In this document: piece after piece, positions 13,588-25,900 of the stretch
How positions within the stretch are numbered: the first letter of the stretch is position 1
Layout: every line of letters starts with the position of its first letter
Source: Cristatella mucedo
Lineage: Eukaryota > Bryozoa > Phylactolaemata > Cristatellidae
DNA length: 64,000 bases
Direction: 5' to 3'
Assembly (NCBI GenBank): GCA_009760855.2
Contig: WPIO01000003.1
Location: forward strand, 13,445,001 to 13,509,000
Translations under genes and position numbers: made by a program
Notes under the pieces: model-generated
What the model was told of the DNA's origin: nothing
Seen by the model: only the letters and a program-made list of their open reading frames with translations
The model's database searches: none

Positions 13588-15115
13588 CCAACTCCGGAAC
13601 TCATATATTGAAACCTCACACCTTGCTAGTAAGTTCCAGTCTGGCTTCAGAGCTAATCACTCCACAGAGTCAGCATTGCTTAGGGTTTACAACAACCTAC
13701 TTAGGAATTCAGACATGGGTAGAGTGTCTCTGCTTGTCTTGCTCGATCTTTCGGCAGCTTTTGATACTATCGATCACAAAGTTCTTCTAGAGCGTCTCTC
13801 ATCTTGCCTGGGCATCACTGGCACTGCCCTGCAGTGGTTCAGGTCTTATCTCAGTGGGAGACTCCAGAGTATTGACGTGAATGGACAAAGATCATCTGAA
13901 GTACCTCTGAAATATGGAGTACCTCAGGGCTCAGTGCTAGGTCCGGTTCTTTTCACGGTTTATACTCTCCCTCTTGCTGATGTGATTGCCAAGCACAATC
14001 TAAGCTTTCACTTCTATGCGGATGACACTCAGTTGTACCTTTGCTTTGATCCCTCCCAGCCTTCGAGCACCTCAAATTCTCTCAACTCACTTGCTGCATG
14101 CATTGATGACATCCGCATATGGATGGCAGCCAATTTTCTAGAACTAAACGATGACAAAACTAACTTACTAGTTATGGGCAAACCCAGTGTGATTCAGAAA
14201 TTGGAAAGGCTGACGCTCAAAATTGGCTCTGCCAGCATATCTCCAGTTGAATCAGCTCGAAATCTAGGTGTCATATTCCAAAGCGACCTCTCGTTAGACG
14301 ACCATATCAGCTCCACAGTCAAAGCTGCCAATTTTCAGCTTCATAACATTGCTAAAATTCGGGCTTGTTTAGATAAGGATACCACGTCCAAATTGGTCCT
14401 TGCATTTGTGACATCCCCTCTCGACTTCTGCAACTCACTGCTTACTGGCCTACCAGCATGTGCGATCAGGCGATTGCAGCTGGTGCAAAACTCTGCAGCT
14501 AGGCTTGTCTGTCGTGAGCGTTGCAGTTGCCACATCACACCACTTCTCGCCGAGCTGCACTGGCTACCAGTCAAGCAACGGATTGACTTCAAGGTTTTGT
14601 CGCTCACTTTTAGGTCACTTCATTCTTTGGCTCTAGCCTATCTCTCAGATTTACTCTCCCATCAGGCCAAGCGTCGTACCACCCGCTTTTCGGAATCCAA
14701 CAGTCTACAAATACCTCGTACAAACCTCAAATCCTTTGGAGACCTTGCATTTATATGCTCCCAAAGCCTGGAACTCCCTCTCGACCTGCGTCAGAACATC
14801 CCCTGACCTGACCACATTTAAAAAGAACTTAAAAGCACACCTATTTAGGACAGCATTTAGTGGGTCCCTGTGATTCGTCCTTGATGTGCTTATGCGTGCT
14901 GACACTGTGCATGCTGCCACTAACCACATTTGCATGCTGACCCTGTGCATGTCACCCTTAACCATGTTATTCATTTTGTTTGTTTATCAAGCATGATATT
15001 ACTCACCATTCAATTGCATTTCCCTTTGCAGCAAATGTAAAGCACCTAGAGAGAGATTGAGTTCTCTGAGGGTGCTTTATCAAGTGCATTATTATTATTA
15101 TTATTCTTATTATTA
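13588..15115 (+). mobile_element. L2/CR1-like non-LTR retrotransposon copy B, 5' truncated
   Basis: A 419-codon frame (13547-14806) carries the RT from [16 protein letters not shown] through [26 protein letters not shown] and [11 protein letters not shown] to the C-terminal domain. Homology to copies A and C starts near 13588, so the first codons are host DNA. The frame ends early because of the same 5-nt deletion found in copy A. The 3' end has the terminal hairpin (15032-15081) and an (ATT)n tail. Confidence 0.93.
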
Positions 15116-15592
15116 ACGCATTTACAGGTAGTCAGGCTACTGTACGGATATTGCTGTTATGTAACTGCTGCTGCTAATGTTCATATGTAGACGGTAAGTC
15201 TGACAAGAAAACCATGTGTTCGAAGACAGCAGTTACACGAAAGTATATCCTGCATTTAGTAGTTCCTGGGACGACTTTTGCAATTGATCAGTCTGATTAT
15301 TGCAGTGACCAGTATGCCAATTTCAGCTCCAGGCTCTTGGAATCTCACCCCCTTATTAAAAGTGCACTGCAGAGCTACTGTTGTAAATACTGCATGGTCT
15401 ATTAAAAGCTGCTTTGCTGATAGATTTGCTATGCGAACCAATACCAGATCAGTGTCAGCAGTATACTAACAGATATAATCAACAGAATAGGCAAGCATAC
15501 GTGGCAGAATTCTAGTAGCCCCCAAAAACTAAACCAGTACGACAAACTGATTGATAAATAGGGTGCTTAATTCTCGGACTAATAGCATTAGT

Positions 15593-15598
15593 TTTAAT
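15593..15598 (-). terminator. Possible Sulf poly(A) signal ATTAAA
   Basis: ATTAAA on the minus strand, about 100 nt after the Sulf stop codon. It is the common variant of the poly(A) hexamer. No AATAAA was seen on that strand between the stop and the L2 element at 15.1 kb. It competes with the idea that the 3' UTR is spliced at the donor touching the stop codon. Confidence 0.3.
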
Positions 15599-15696
15599 CA
15601 TCCTGCTTGAAGTTCAGATCTCGATCCGAAATGTCCACGGTACAAAACAGTGTGAGCAGCAGTCCAGCAAGTGATGCAAGCTGCAAGGCCACTTAC

Positions 15697-15870
15697 CTAA
15701 GGAGAGCCAGCGCCGGCACTAGCAGCATATAATGTGGCAGCACTCGAAGTATGATCACCGCGATAGCGATAATGGCATTCTCTGGATCCCTTGCAGTTTC
15801 GCATCTTGTTGAGTATGAGGTGAAGCTGCTGTAGAACTCCGTGAGGTAGGTCGAATACGGCATTTCTAAA
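15697..15870 (-). CDS. Sulf1: Sulf exon 16: C-terminal exon
   Basis: Residues 925-981 and stop. It reads [20 protein letters not shown] then [16 protein letters not shown], aligned with vertebrate [20 protein letters not shown] and LRSCQGYKQCNPRP. The tail [18 protein letters not shown] has no family match. The TAG stop at 15699-15697 is followed directly by GTAAGT, a perfect donor, so the 3' UTR could be spliced; a donor-like CGCG|GTGATC 69 nt before the stop is another option. The acceptor (CGCTTCCAG) has a weak pyrimidine tract but is fixed by homology. Confidence 0.85.
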   Translation of the reverse strand, partial: FRNAVFDLPHGVLQQLHLILNKMRNCKGSRECHYRYRGDHTSSAATLYAASAGAGSP

Positions 15871-18800
15871 CTGGAAGCGGTTCACAACGATATCAAAACC
15901 CAGTATAATAGAATTCAGACAGCGCACATACATCATGGGCAGGGAATGGCAAACGTATGCACAACAATCAAAAACAGAAACATGGCAAGTCTGTTTCAAC
16001 AGTGGATGGCTAATGGTTAAAGTAAGGAAGATCACTCGTGGCTGTGTCTCACGATACCGATCTCGACCAGATCAACTGAAACTTGCAGTGTCACGTGTGG
16101 GGCTTGCTGTCAGGACATGGCATATCGCAACCAATGAACCATTAGCTGTGATAGGCAGACAGAGGCTAAGTAATGCGACCAATAATGCCCGTGGGAATAA
16201 ATTGTGTGGTCTGAATGAAAAATGAGTTTCAGCTTCCACGGTGCGACTAGACCTGCCACAATATAGGGACAGGCACACTGAATGCAACGATACATGCCAA
16301 GAAAATAATCTGACATGTCCCCTGGCAATCCATAAAAATCAGCAAAAGTACAATATGCATATTAAACAATACACAAGCACATGCGGCTTTGGGCCAAAAA
16401 ATTCACAGTCTGAGGATCAAGAAATAAACTCCAACATTTCAAGAGTTTTATTGGCTTCTGGCCAAACAAATTTCACCAGGATGCAGTAGTAACTAGATTT
16501 AGTAATATTTGTATCAAATTTTGCATACTACTACCGTGGCTTGCTTACTAGGTGCAAATACATGCAAAATAGGTTCAGTATCTGGAGCAATTTCTGGCTT
16601 CCGATATAGTCACCACTTTCGAAGGATATTATTTTGCCGCAACGTCTGAGCACTGGGAAGTAAGATTTCGTGGATGAACTAAGTATACTTCTCTTTAACA
16701 CCGTGTCTCAACAACCGCACAGGGCATTTTCTTAGAAATCATTAGGCATGCTATTTTGAGCATACACAACCGAAGGGCTGACATGGTTAAAAAACAATGC
16801 GAGAAATCGATGGAAAGGTAGAAAGGTAAAGTCAACAAATGAACATCGTTGTCTGATGATTAAGGAATTAAAGAGTTCCTGTGAACAATTTCTTAGGTAT
16901 TACCTCTCGGTTTGTCAAATGAATGTAATTAATTGAACTACCTTCTCACAATTTCTATAGAACTTATTAATACAGTCAGATCACTAAGTTTTTGGAATCT
17001 TTGGTATTTGCTAAGACTTGTGTAGTTGTTTCATACAGTCCCTTAGGTCCTTTTTCATAGGAAAACGTGGTTGGTTGGTTTCTTGCTCGATGCGAATTAC
17101 CGATTTCTTGCACAGTTTCTGCACCAAGTTGGCTCACCGAAGAGGCAGCATGTACAATTTGTTACAAATATTGCTAATATACAAATATTGCAAACTCACT
17201 CGAATCCTATGTTCTAGTAAAAAGCAAATAGCCAGAAGTCCATACAACTCTGAAATGTTTGAGGTTCTATCATGATCCAAAGGTTGTTTTGGCTTTTTCG
17301 GGCCATAGTGTATGCAGATCAAAGCATCAACCATGCAACAGCTGCTATCAATAATTGCAAACCACATGTGAAAGTACAAAATACAAGTATCATTAAGAAC
17401 ATTTGATCCAAACATATCAATATGAGCACACCTGCCACGGATCCTTGTTGAGGTCATAGTATTCGATAAAGCCATTTATAAATTCACAGTATAAGAAATT
17501 GTGCGACTCGTTTATTGTTCGCAGACACCACAACGTGTTGTTGACCGCATTGATGCAGTAACAAAATGGCCCCACTGCAATAAAAATTTAAATACAATCA
17601 GCAATTGTTAATGCCAGCCATCAGCATAACAGCAGTAGACAAAGCACTCGTGAAAGTGACTAGCATTCCTACAGCAAAGGCAAGTACGACTATACAGATT
17701 CTGCTTACATCTCCAGCGGGGCTCCACTTTCCAATGGTTGTTGTCCATCACATGACACTCCACACCCTCGACGCGGCAGTTTGGATCATTTCGCCGAGAT
17801 TCCTTTGGCTTCTGCACACCAGGTCTTCTTGCTGCCAAGTAAAAAGCCCACATCGTGTGTAATAATAATAATAATATAATAGGTCAATAAAATAGTACCC
17901 GCAAGAGGGCAAAATCTTTATCGACACACTTTAGAGCTCCCTTAAAGAGAGCCAGTAGCCAAAGGTTAATGACATGCATGGGTCATGCATGGAAAGTTAC
18001 GCAAAAGCATGCAAGAATACACTCTGGGCTACAGGCAAATAGGACCCATGATTAGTAACATGCACTGAGTAGTGCACAGCTCGGCAAGCAAAGCCATAGA
18101 AAAGATGAAAAGTTGACTGGAGCATGAGGAAAGCTATGTGGGAGCAGATGCATCTTTAGCTGAGACTTGAATGATGCAAAGTCGTTGCAGGTAGTGCCTG
18201 GAGCCAGAAGCAAATTCCACACTGACGATGCATGGAATGGCAAGACGAATGGAAGTCGAGGCTTGGGTGGTTGAAGTGACCTACAGGTCGGAGAGAAGAT
18301 CTTGAGGTCGATTCGATGCTTGAAATGGACCCAGTGAAGCTCAGAGACACAACAATCAGCCAGATGGGGAAATCTTATTATGACTATAATAAAGATCAAA
18401 CCGCATGTGCACATTTTGACCGAGCCAGTTTGGCGTGAATATAGCAATAAAAGTAATGGCGTGCAGCAGGGCTTCTTTAGGAAGGTGCTATAGGTGAGCC
18501 TGATAGAGACCTGAAAAAACTTTATGGCAGGTCTCCTGAGCACTGAGCTTTTGGCATCCACTCCCGATCTGAATTCCTGAGAAGTGCACCCGATCTTGAT
18601 CTCAGAATGGAGGCAGATGTGCTGCTGAGAGGCTACAAGCACGGGGACAAATCTACCTTTGTAGATTTATAAGCCAACTAAAGAAATATTTAACTCTGCC
18701 GTGCAAATAACATGGAAAATGAATCAATACTACAACACAAATAATGGTATTCAGCAATAATATTAATTAATGATAGCATAAAGGATTATGTGGAGTTGGT

Positions 18801-21800
18801 TGCATGATTGAGCTTCAGTATTGCTGGTCTCCTAAAAAAGAAGCCTCTGAGGAAATTGTTTAGTATCATAATTGACTTGCAGTGGTAATTTTTTTCACGT
18901 CAAGCAATAACAAAAAAATTCTCGCTAGCCAACCTAAGCATCACTGAGGGAATAGGCTTCTTTTTGTTACTTCTCGGCATGATCTCATTGGAAAATATAT
19001 CTTGGTTTTTCAAGATTAGCAGCAGCAGCTGACCAAGTCCGAATATAAACATAGCAGACTGTTTTGAATTTTTTAAGATAGTATAGTTAAAACTGTAGCA
19101 TATCAAGTAAAAGGGAAAGGTGTGCAAAGAGTATTCATCAAATATATGTATATATGTATGCATATATATAAATATATGTATGAATGTATGTATGTATGTA
19201 TGTATGTATGTATGTATAGTAATAATAATAATAATAATAATGCACTTGATAAAGCGCCCTCCGAGAACTCGATCTCTTTCTAGGCACTTTGTATTTGCTG
19301 CAAAGGGAAACGAGATTGAATGGTAATATCACGCTTGATAAACAACATGAATAACATGGTTAGGGGTGACATGCACAGGGTCAGCATGCAAGTGTGGTTA
19401 GTGGCAGCATGCAACGGTCAGCATGCATAAGCACATAAAGCAAGAATCACGGGGGACCCATTAAATGCTGTCCTAAATAGGTCTTTTTAAGTTTTTTAAA
19501 TGTGGTCAAGTCAGTGGATGTTGTGACGCAAGTCGGGAGTGAGTTCCAGGAAAAGTATGTATGTATGTGCACAAATGTTTACATGAAATGATAGGGTGAC
19601 TGCAAGGATATAAACATAATGAATAACAATAAATCTGAATATGGATAGGGGTCCTTCACATTGCTGTGCTTTGCAATCGATAAGCGGTGATCAAGATAAT
19701 AATGAGCAGAACAAGGACGACAAAGCAGTTGCTGCTAGACTGCAGACCTTCGAAGAACGTTCAATAAATACCAGCAGAAATGTTAGTGCCTATCTGGGCC
19801 AGTAAGCCGATGGCAATGCACAATGGTAGTGACAAGCAATTCTGCCGATCCTTGCCGGTGCTAAAGAAATGACATTCCAGCACCGATTAACAGTCACCTT
19901 TGCTCTAGTCGTGAGAAATTTTTTTATCTAAAACCACACAGCCAAAGCAATGGAAAAGGCGATCAAAAACAAAAACTAAATAACCTTGGCAACCGAACAG
20001 ACTTGAAATTGAGGCTGTCTGTTTCGCAAACAAATCGCTACGATTGCTATTCATGTGTGGAACCATCATATAAGAGGAGAGCCGCTAAACAGGAAAGCCA
20101 CCACAGGACACGAAGAGCAATTGCCTTACCACTTAGCTTTTCCCAGCATTGGGAAAACAGTTTCCAGCGACCCATGGTCGTTGGGAACCACTGCAATATG
20201 GTGGTAATACGTTTGATGGCTGAGACCTAACCATGCCTGGCTGCTTGAAGACTCCTCAGGGCTAACACTGTTCATGGGCCGGGTTTGGAAACTTGGTTGA
20301 CTCCCGTCAACTTGGTCTTGCTTCCGACGGTTCTGCGATCTAATCCCATAAATATTGGCTGCTCCTTTGATCCTCAGCTCCCGATCTCAAACCCAATCAA
20401 CAACCCCATTCGGGATTGATGCTACGGTCCAAGGTCCACCGATCTCCATACTGGTCAAATGGTGAGTTTGGCTTCTGCTAGCTCATCGGTCGTAGGTGAA
20501 TGCTTCGACTCATCCTCATCCCCGATGGCAGATTCCCCAGCAGCAATAGCGTATGCATCGAGAGCGGCCGGCTGCTGCAGAGGAGCACACAGATCTAGGA
20601 TCAAGTGTATCCAGCGAACAACTCAGCTTTGTGCAGCTTCTAAAGTAACAAGCAATCTGCAGTAATGATCGCCAGCTGCTGCACATGAGAGACAAAAAAG
20701 ACTTTGAGTAGACATGAAACTTTACAAGTGGCAGCACGGCCAAAAGTGGCACCACAGCCGGGGTGTGTGTTTCCAGCAGGACTGCATCAGCAGGTCTCTG
20801 CATCTCGGTGTCTCGGCACCAGTCTACATGCTTCCAAGGAGTGCACCTGGGTGAACTACCTCCGACTCACAAGAAAGTCAGGAAACAAAGCCCTATCAAC
20901 TTCAGAGGTGATCCCAGTTGGGGTGTGTGACTACCAGTGGCACTGATAACTCACAGGTCAACTATCAGCTTGCTCCAGCTCTTCCCCACACTCTGCTCTC
21001 GAAGAGGTTGGTGAACTGCTGGGCGCATACATACCTGTCCGGCGTGATCGGCCGCTGCGCTGTAAAGCACTCACCGCAGCCAGAGCCTGTGCATTTCCGG
21101 TCGTTACGACTTCGCCGTGTTGTTTCTTTTCGCTGCAGCTGCTCTTCAGCATACGAAGCAACCGTGGTGAATACGGGAATAGTAGAATCGTCGTCCTCTG
21201 GCTCTTCATCTGCATTCTCGTCTTCGTCGACGACTCTTACTGTTTCGTTGCTATGTGGCCTTTACATGAGAAGGGGAAAAGTGGAAAGAATAGTCACGTG
21301 ATCAAGTCAGGCTAGCGACACCGTAGGAAGAGAAAGGTTGCCACTGCAGCAGCTCGTTGCAGCGTAGTGGCAGCACCGCAGCGAGCAGAAGCAGACTCAC
21401 TGCATGCCGTCTGACCCAGCAGAATCCTCCTCGTCTTCGACGTCAACCTCCTGGCATGTGCAGCCAATGTCAACAGGAGCAGCAGGAGTGACAGTCACAC
21501 CGTCGCCCCCGATGCTCTGCTCCCCGATACTAGTAGTAAACGTGATCTGGCCTTGCCATTGCGAAATGCTTGGACCGCCCTGCGGCATCCTGTGCTTGGC
21601 AGTGTCATACTGCACCAAGAAGCTCTTTCGCAATGCCTAAAATGAAGAACAGCCACCACCGCAGCATAGAGCATGAACAGCTCACTGGTGTGACTGCATG
21701 ACAGAGCGAACGACGGGGAAAGGAAGGCAGGCAAGCAGTAGCAGCCACCGATGCCCTGATGCTGCTACAGCAGCTGTGGCTGGCCATAGCAGCAGCTGCT

Positions 21801-22902
21801 AGCTGCAGCTTCTGGCTGTTTTGACTCAAGCAGACCCTGAATTATTGTGTCTGAATGCACAGCCGTGGCTTCATAGCAGCTTGCCTTCAGCTTTTCGAGG
21901 TGATCTTTTGACTCTTGAATCAGCAGTTCCAGTGCCTGCTTTTGCCTCTTCCACTCCTTAATGTTGATGTACTCCTCTACCAGGCTGCACTTGACTGTGG
22001 TGTTGACTATCTGGCACCTTTGCATGAAGGTACCTTCTGCAATGGAGAAGAGGAGACAAGATGACATCCCAGATGGCAACACAGCTGCTCTAGCAGTGGA
22101 ATAGGACAGCAACTATGCATCGGTAACTCGTCCCAGCACGGAGGTCTATACACGAATGAAACAATGGCTGATGTAATAAGAATAGCAAAAGAAAGAGTAC
22201 AGTAAAGGTTAGCTGGTTAAGCAGTTCCAGTTGTTTTGCAGTAGAAGAGCCTTAAAACAGATGTCCACACATCCACACCATTTTAAGTAGGCAGTAAAGA
22301 AATTCCAAATGCAGGACTCGAACCCACGACCTAGATCATGAAGTGCAAGCACCTTACCAATAGGGCTAAGGCAATGGGGCAATGATTGGAACGTTGGGTT
22401 TTATGCTTGACCTACAAAGGGAGAGCCGGAGCCCGACATCTTACTGGCCGATTCAGGAGTGAGACTGAAGTGTGCATGCATCATGAGGAGGCAGCCTGGG
22501 TAAGTGCCACTTCCACCCAGGGAAAGCTAGCGCGAGCTTACACTCGGAAGTGTCAGAAAGTGCTCTACACGACCACACGGTCACTCATCGTGCAAGCTGA
22601 TGGAGTGAAGCACTCCAGACTAAAGGCCAACCTAACAACAAACAGTTCGATTGCCATGATATTCCGTGAGCAACTGAACAGCAAGCAGGTGAGGGTGGTA
22701 GGGATCACTTGCTTCCAGCCATATTTTGGCAACAGTTAGGACCCCACTCAGATATGATGCCTTTGTTTTGATCGTTATGACTGGCCACCTTCGTTGAAAT
22801 AGACGAAGCTGGTCTAAAAGTACAACTTGTACAGAGAGCACTATTTTAACTCGGATCATGGGAATTAATTTAACAAAATTTAACTTAACCTTAGAGTTAC
22901 AG

Positions 22903-22948
<46 letters not shown>

Positions 22949-25900
22949 GCTCACTCTCGCGCACACACATATTTATGTGAATGCACCTGCACACAGTCAG
23001 ACACATGCACACACACCCATATCCATGTAGACACTTCACCGTGCTCGTTCACTCAGTTGTGCACACATAATACGAGCATGTGCACGTGCACGTGCATGCA
23101 CAGACACATTCATGCAAACTCTAGCATGACCCCGGCTGATAAGAGCTAAACATCTTCTGTAGGACCTGTCGGCAAGCAAAGATTCCTACTGTCAGAAGGG
23201 GGGCTCCTTGTTTCATACCTTGTAAGGAGAACGCCTGCTCGTCACCTTCAGCTGCAGCACGACGAAGCCTCAGCGAGTGAGCTTCTAGTGAGCGCTGCAG
23301 ATAATCAGCAGTGCCGCTGCCGCTGTAGTGCTGTGGCTCCAGCTGCCGCTGCTGCTGCCGCAGCTGCATCAGCTGCCGTCGCAGGCTAGCTGCCACCGAG
23401 GTCGGCCTCTGCTGAGCAGACGACGACCGCGAGTGAGCCCTGATGCCGCTGCTTCTGCCGCCGCTACCAGAGCGACGAGCTTGCGCACGTGTTGCAGTAG
23501 GGCCGGCTGCCCTGAGCTCGGCCCTACTGCTGCTGCTGCTGATCCCATCGCTGCTTGCGACAGTGAGTGCGGCAGCAAACCGCGTGCTTCCGCCGACCAG
23601 CTGCTGGTACTGCTTCGAGTACGACGACCTACTGCTGCCACTGCTAACACTGCCACCGCCTCCACCACTGCTGTTGCTGTGTCCAACAGCACCAGGACAG
23701 TCACACCTGAGGGTCTTGCACTTCCGCAAGCGCATGCGGTTTCGGCTGTCTTGGTAGCACTCCACTCTCTGCAAGAAGTCTCGACACATTAGGCAAACGA
23801 TGACTCGTGCCCTCAGGTCCATCTCAATGCAGGTGCCTAGGGCAGAGCCATCATTCTACCAAGCAAGCTCACGGCAGGAGTGCCGCTGCCATTCAGAGAG
23901 TTGGCCTCGGGTCCCGTGTTAGCAGGATCGAGCGCAGGTAGAGACCGAGGCTGTCCTCACCTGGCCCGGCTTGCAGGGAGATTGGTACTTGGGCTTGGTG
24001 CACTTGTCCTCGATTTGCCCATCACGAGTGAAGTAGATTGGCAGCTGATCCATGGTCACGTCGTACGTATCCTGTCTCTTCCTCGTCACTTTACTGCAAC
24101 GTGACAACAGTGCACAACTAAATGAACACTTTCAATTGAACGGCTGGGCATCAATGCCAGATGCAGTGAATTCAAGTCCTATAGAAAGGTCGGTGGGAAG
24201 ATCAATTATTTTGAAGCTGCTGGCAATGGGCCAGTCAATATATGAGGCACATGACGACAGACATAATGGCTCGGTTCCCAATCCTGGGCAGCAGTGGCCT
24301 TCATGAGCTTGAAATCCCCTGCCCGTTTTCAGCCTATGTACAGCCTACTGATGGTGTTGTCTACTTTGCTCGAAGCTAGCCCAGCATCTATCAATTGTTA
24401 ATGCAATATGGATGCTCCATCCCCAAGAAAATAAGGCCATCTCACTATATATCGCAGCACTTGTAAAGATTGAGGTGGCTGAACAGTTAATGTTTCTACT
24501 GATTGAAAAAATATTAGTGTTAGCCAATGGATAAGGTACTTGCCCTTCACGACCCGGGTCGAGGGTTCGAGTCCATGGCGAGCATCTGGATCTCAATGGT
24601 CAGTGGTGCTTGGCTAGAGGTACCATTCAGACCACAGTACTTGCAATAGCAGTAGCTGACTCCAGCTCGTTGGCCAAACAGAACTTACATCGAGTTTTCT
24701 GGGCCTAAGAAAGCTTGCCCGTGACTTCCTCATGGGCCTTAGCCATAAGGTAAAGTGCTCACTCTTCTCGACACAGATCACGGGTTCGAGTCCTTTGCAA
24801 GGCAAAGCAGTACTTTATTCCCCCACCGGAAGCAGAGGGAGAACATCTACTATAGCTCATCTGCCACTATATAGACGAGGCTGTTGATTCAGCTGACCTT
24901 TACTTTCTAATTTTGCTAAGGCCTCTGCGGGTATGATTGGAGTATGCAATTGACTTGAATAAGATCCGTGAACAATGTGACGTGAAAAATACCGTAATGC
25001 CTCTTGATCAGAGCTTGCAGCTACACTGAATTTTCCTCGGGCAACAACAAATTTTTGAGGTTCGGCAATTTTTTGTAGATAGAAAGTAAGCCAGAATCTA
25101 GAGAGCTTTTGCAGTTGGAACCGGTCTCTAGTGAGAAGCAGCATCGTACTACGATGCTATGTTTGATATATTGGGCTAATCAGATAAACCTTTCCTGATT
25201 TGTGTGAGTGGAAATCTATTAAGTCTCTGGCTAAATAATGCATGAACAAGCATATAGACAGCAATTGATGCAGCCCTCATTTACTAGTTCTTTTAAGCTT
25301 GAGTCCTAGCTGTCAACAGATCTTTGGGTTCTGGGCCAGTATACACATAGTGTTTGCTGGATTCTAGTATGATTGGCAGTCCTGATGAGGTTTTCTGATC
25401 GTTAGACAAACCCGGAAGGTTCTCATTTTCTACTTCTGAAATATCACCTTTACATACACTCATATAGATGAACAAACTCTCTTCTTATAGCTTTGATGAA
25501 GTGAGCATAGAGTTTCTACATATTTGATGAATTTTGCAGAAGCCATTGAACGAAGAGTAGCGATCTTGCACAGTTTCTAATTACTTCTAGCATGCACAAA
25601 CCAACTTAAGTCTTTAAAAACTCATTTTCAATTCACTCTATTACCTCCAGAGTTCATTGTGCTGGGAGAAAAGAACATGCAACAGAAGTTATTGAGCACC
25701 ACTGCTGCTTCCGGAGTAATTGTCTGCATGCGACCGTGCTCGTGCAGTCATGGCCAAAAACCAGAGAACACAACGTTTGCCTGAGTAGGCCAAGTGCAGG
25801 AACAATGCAGGGATGCACCAGTTTGAAGGACCACTAGAACCAATAGGTGCTGCCGGCATTCAATGTGCCAGCATTGCAACCGGATAAGGCAAAGTGCCGG

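Larger units (their letters stand above)
17832..21074 (-). other. Sulf intron 13 (3.2 kb)
   Basis: It holds an L2 3' end (19218-19550, minus), a TATG-rich simple repeat (19140-19217) and a decayed L2 C-terminal relic (18100-18375, minus). Nothing else was recognised. Confidence 0.7.
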
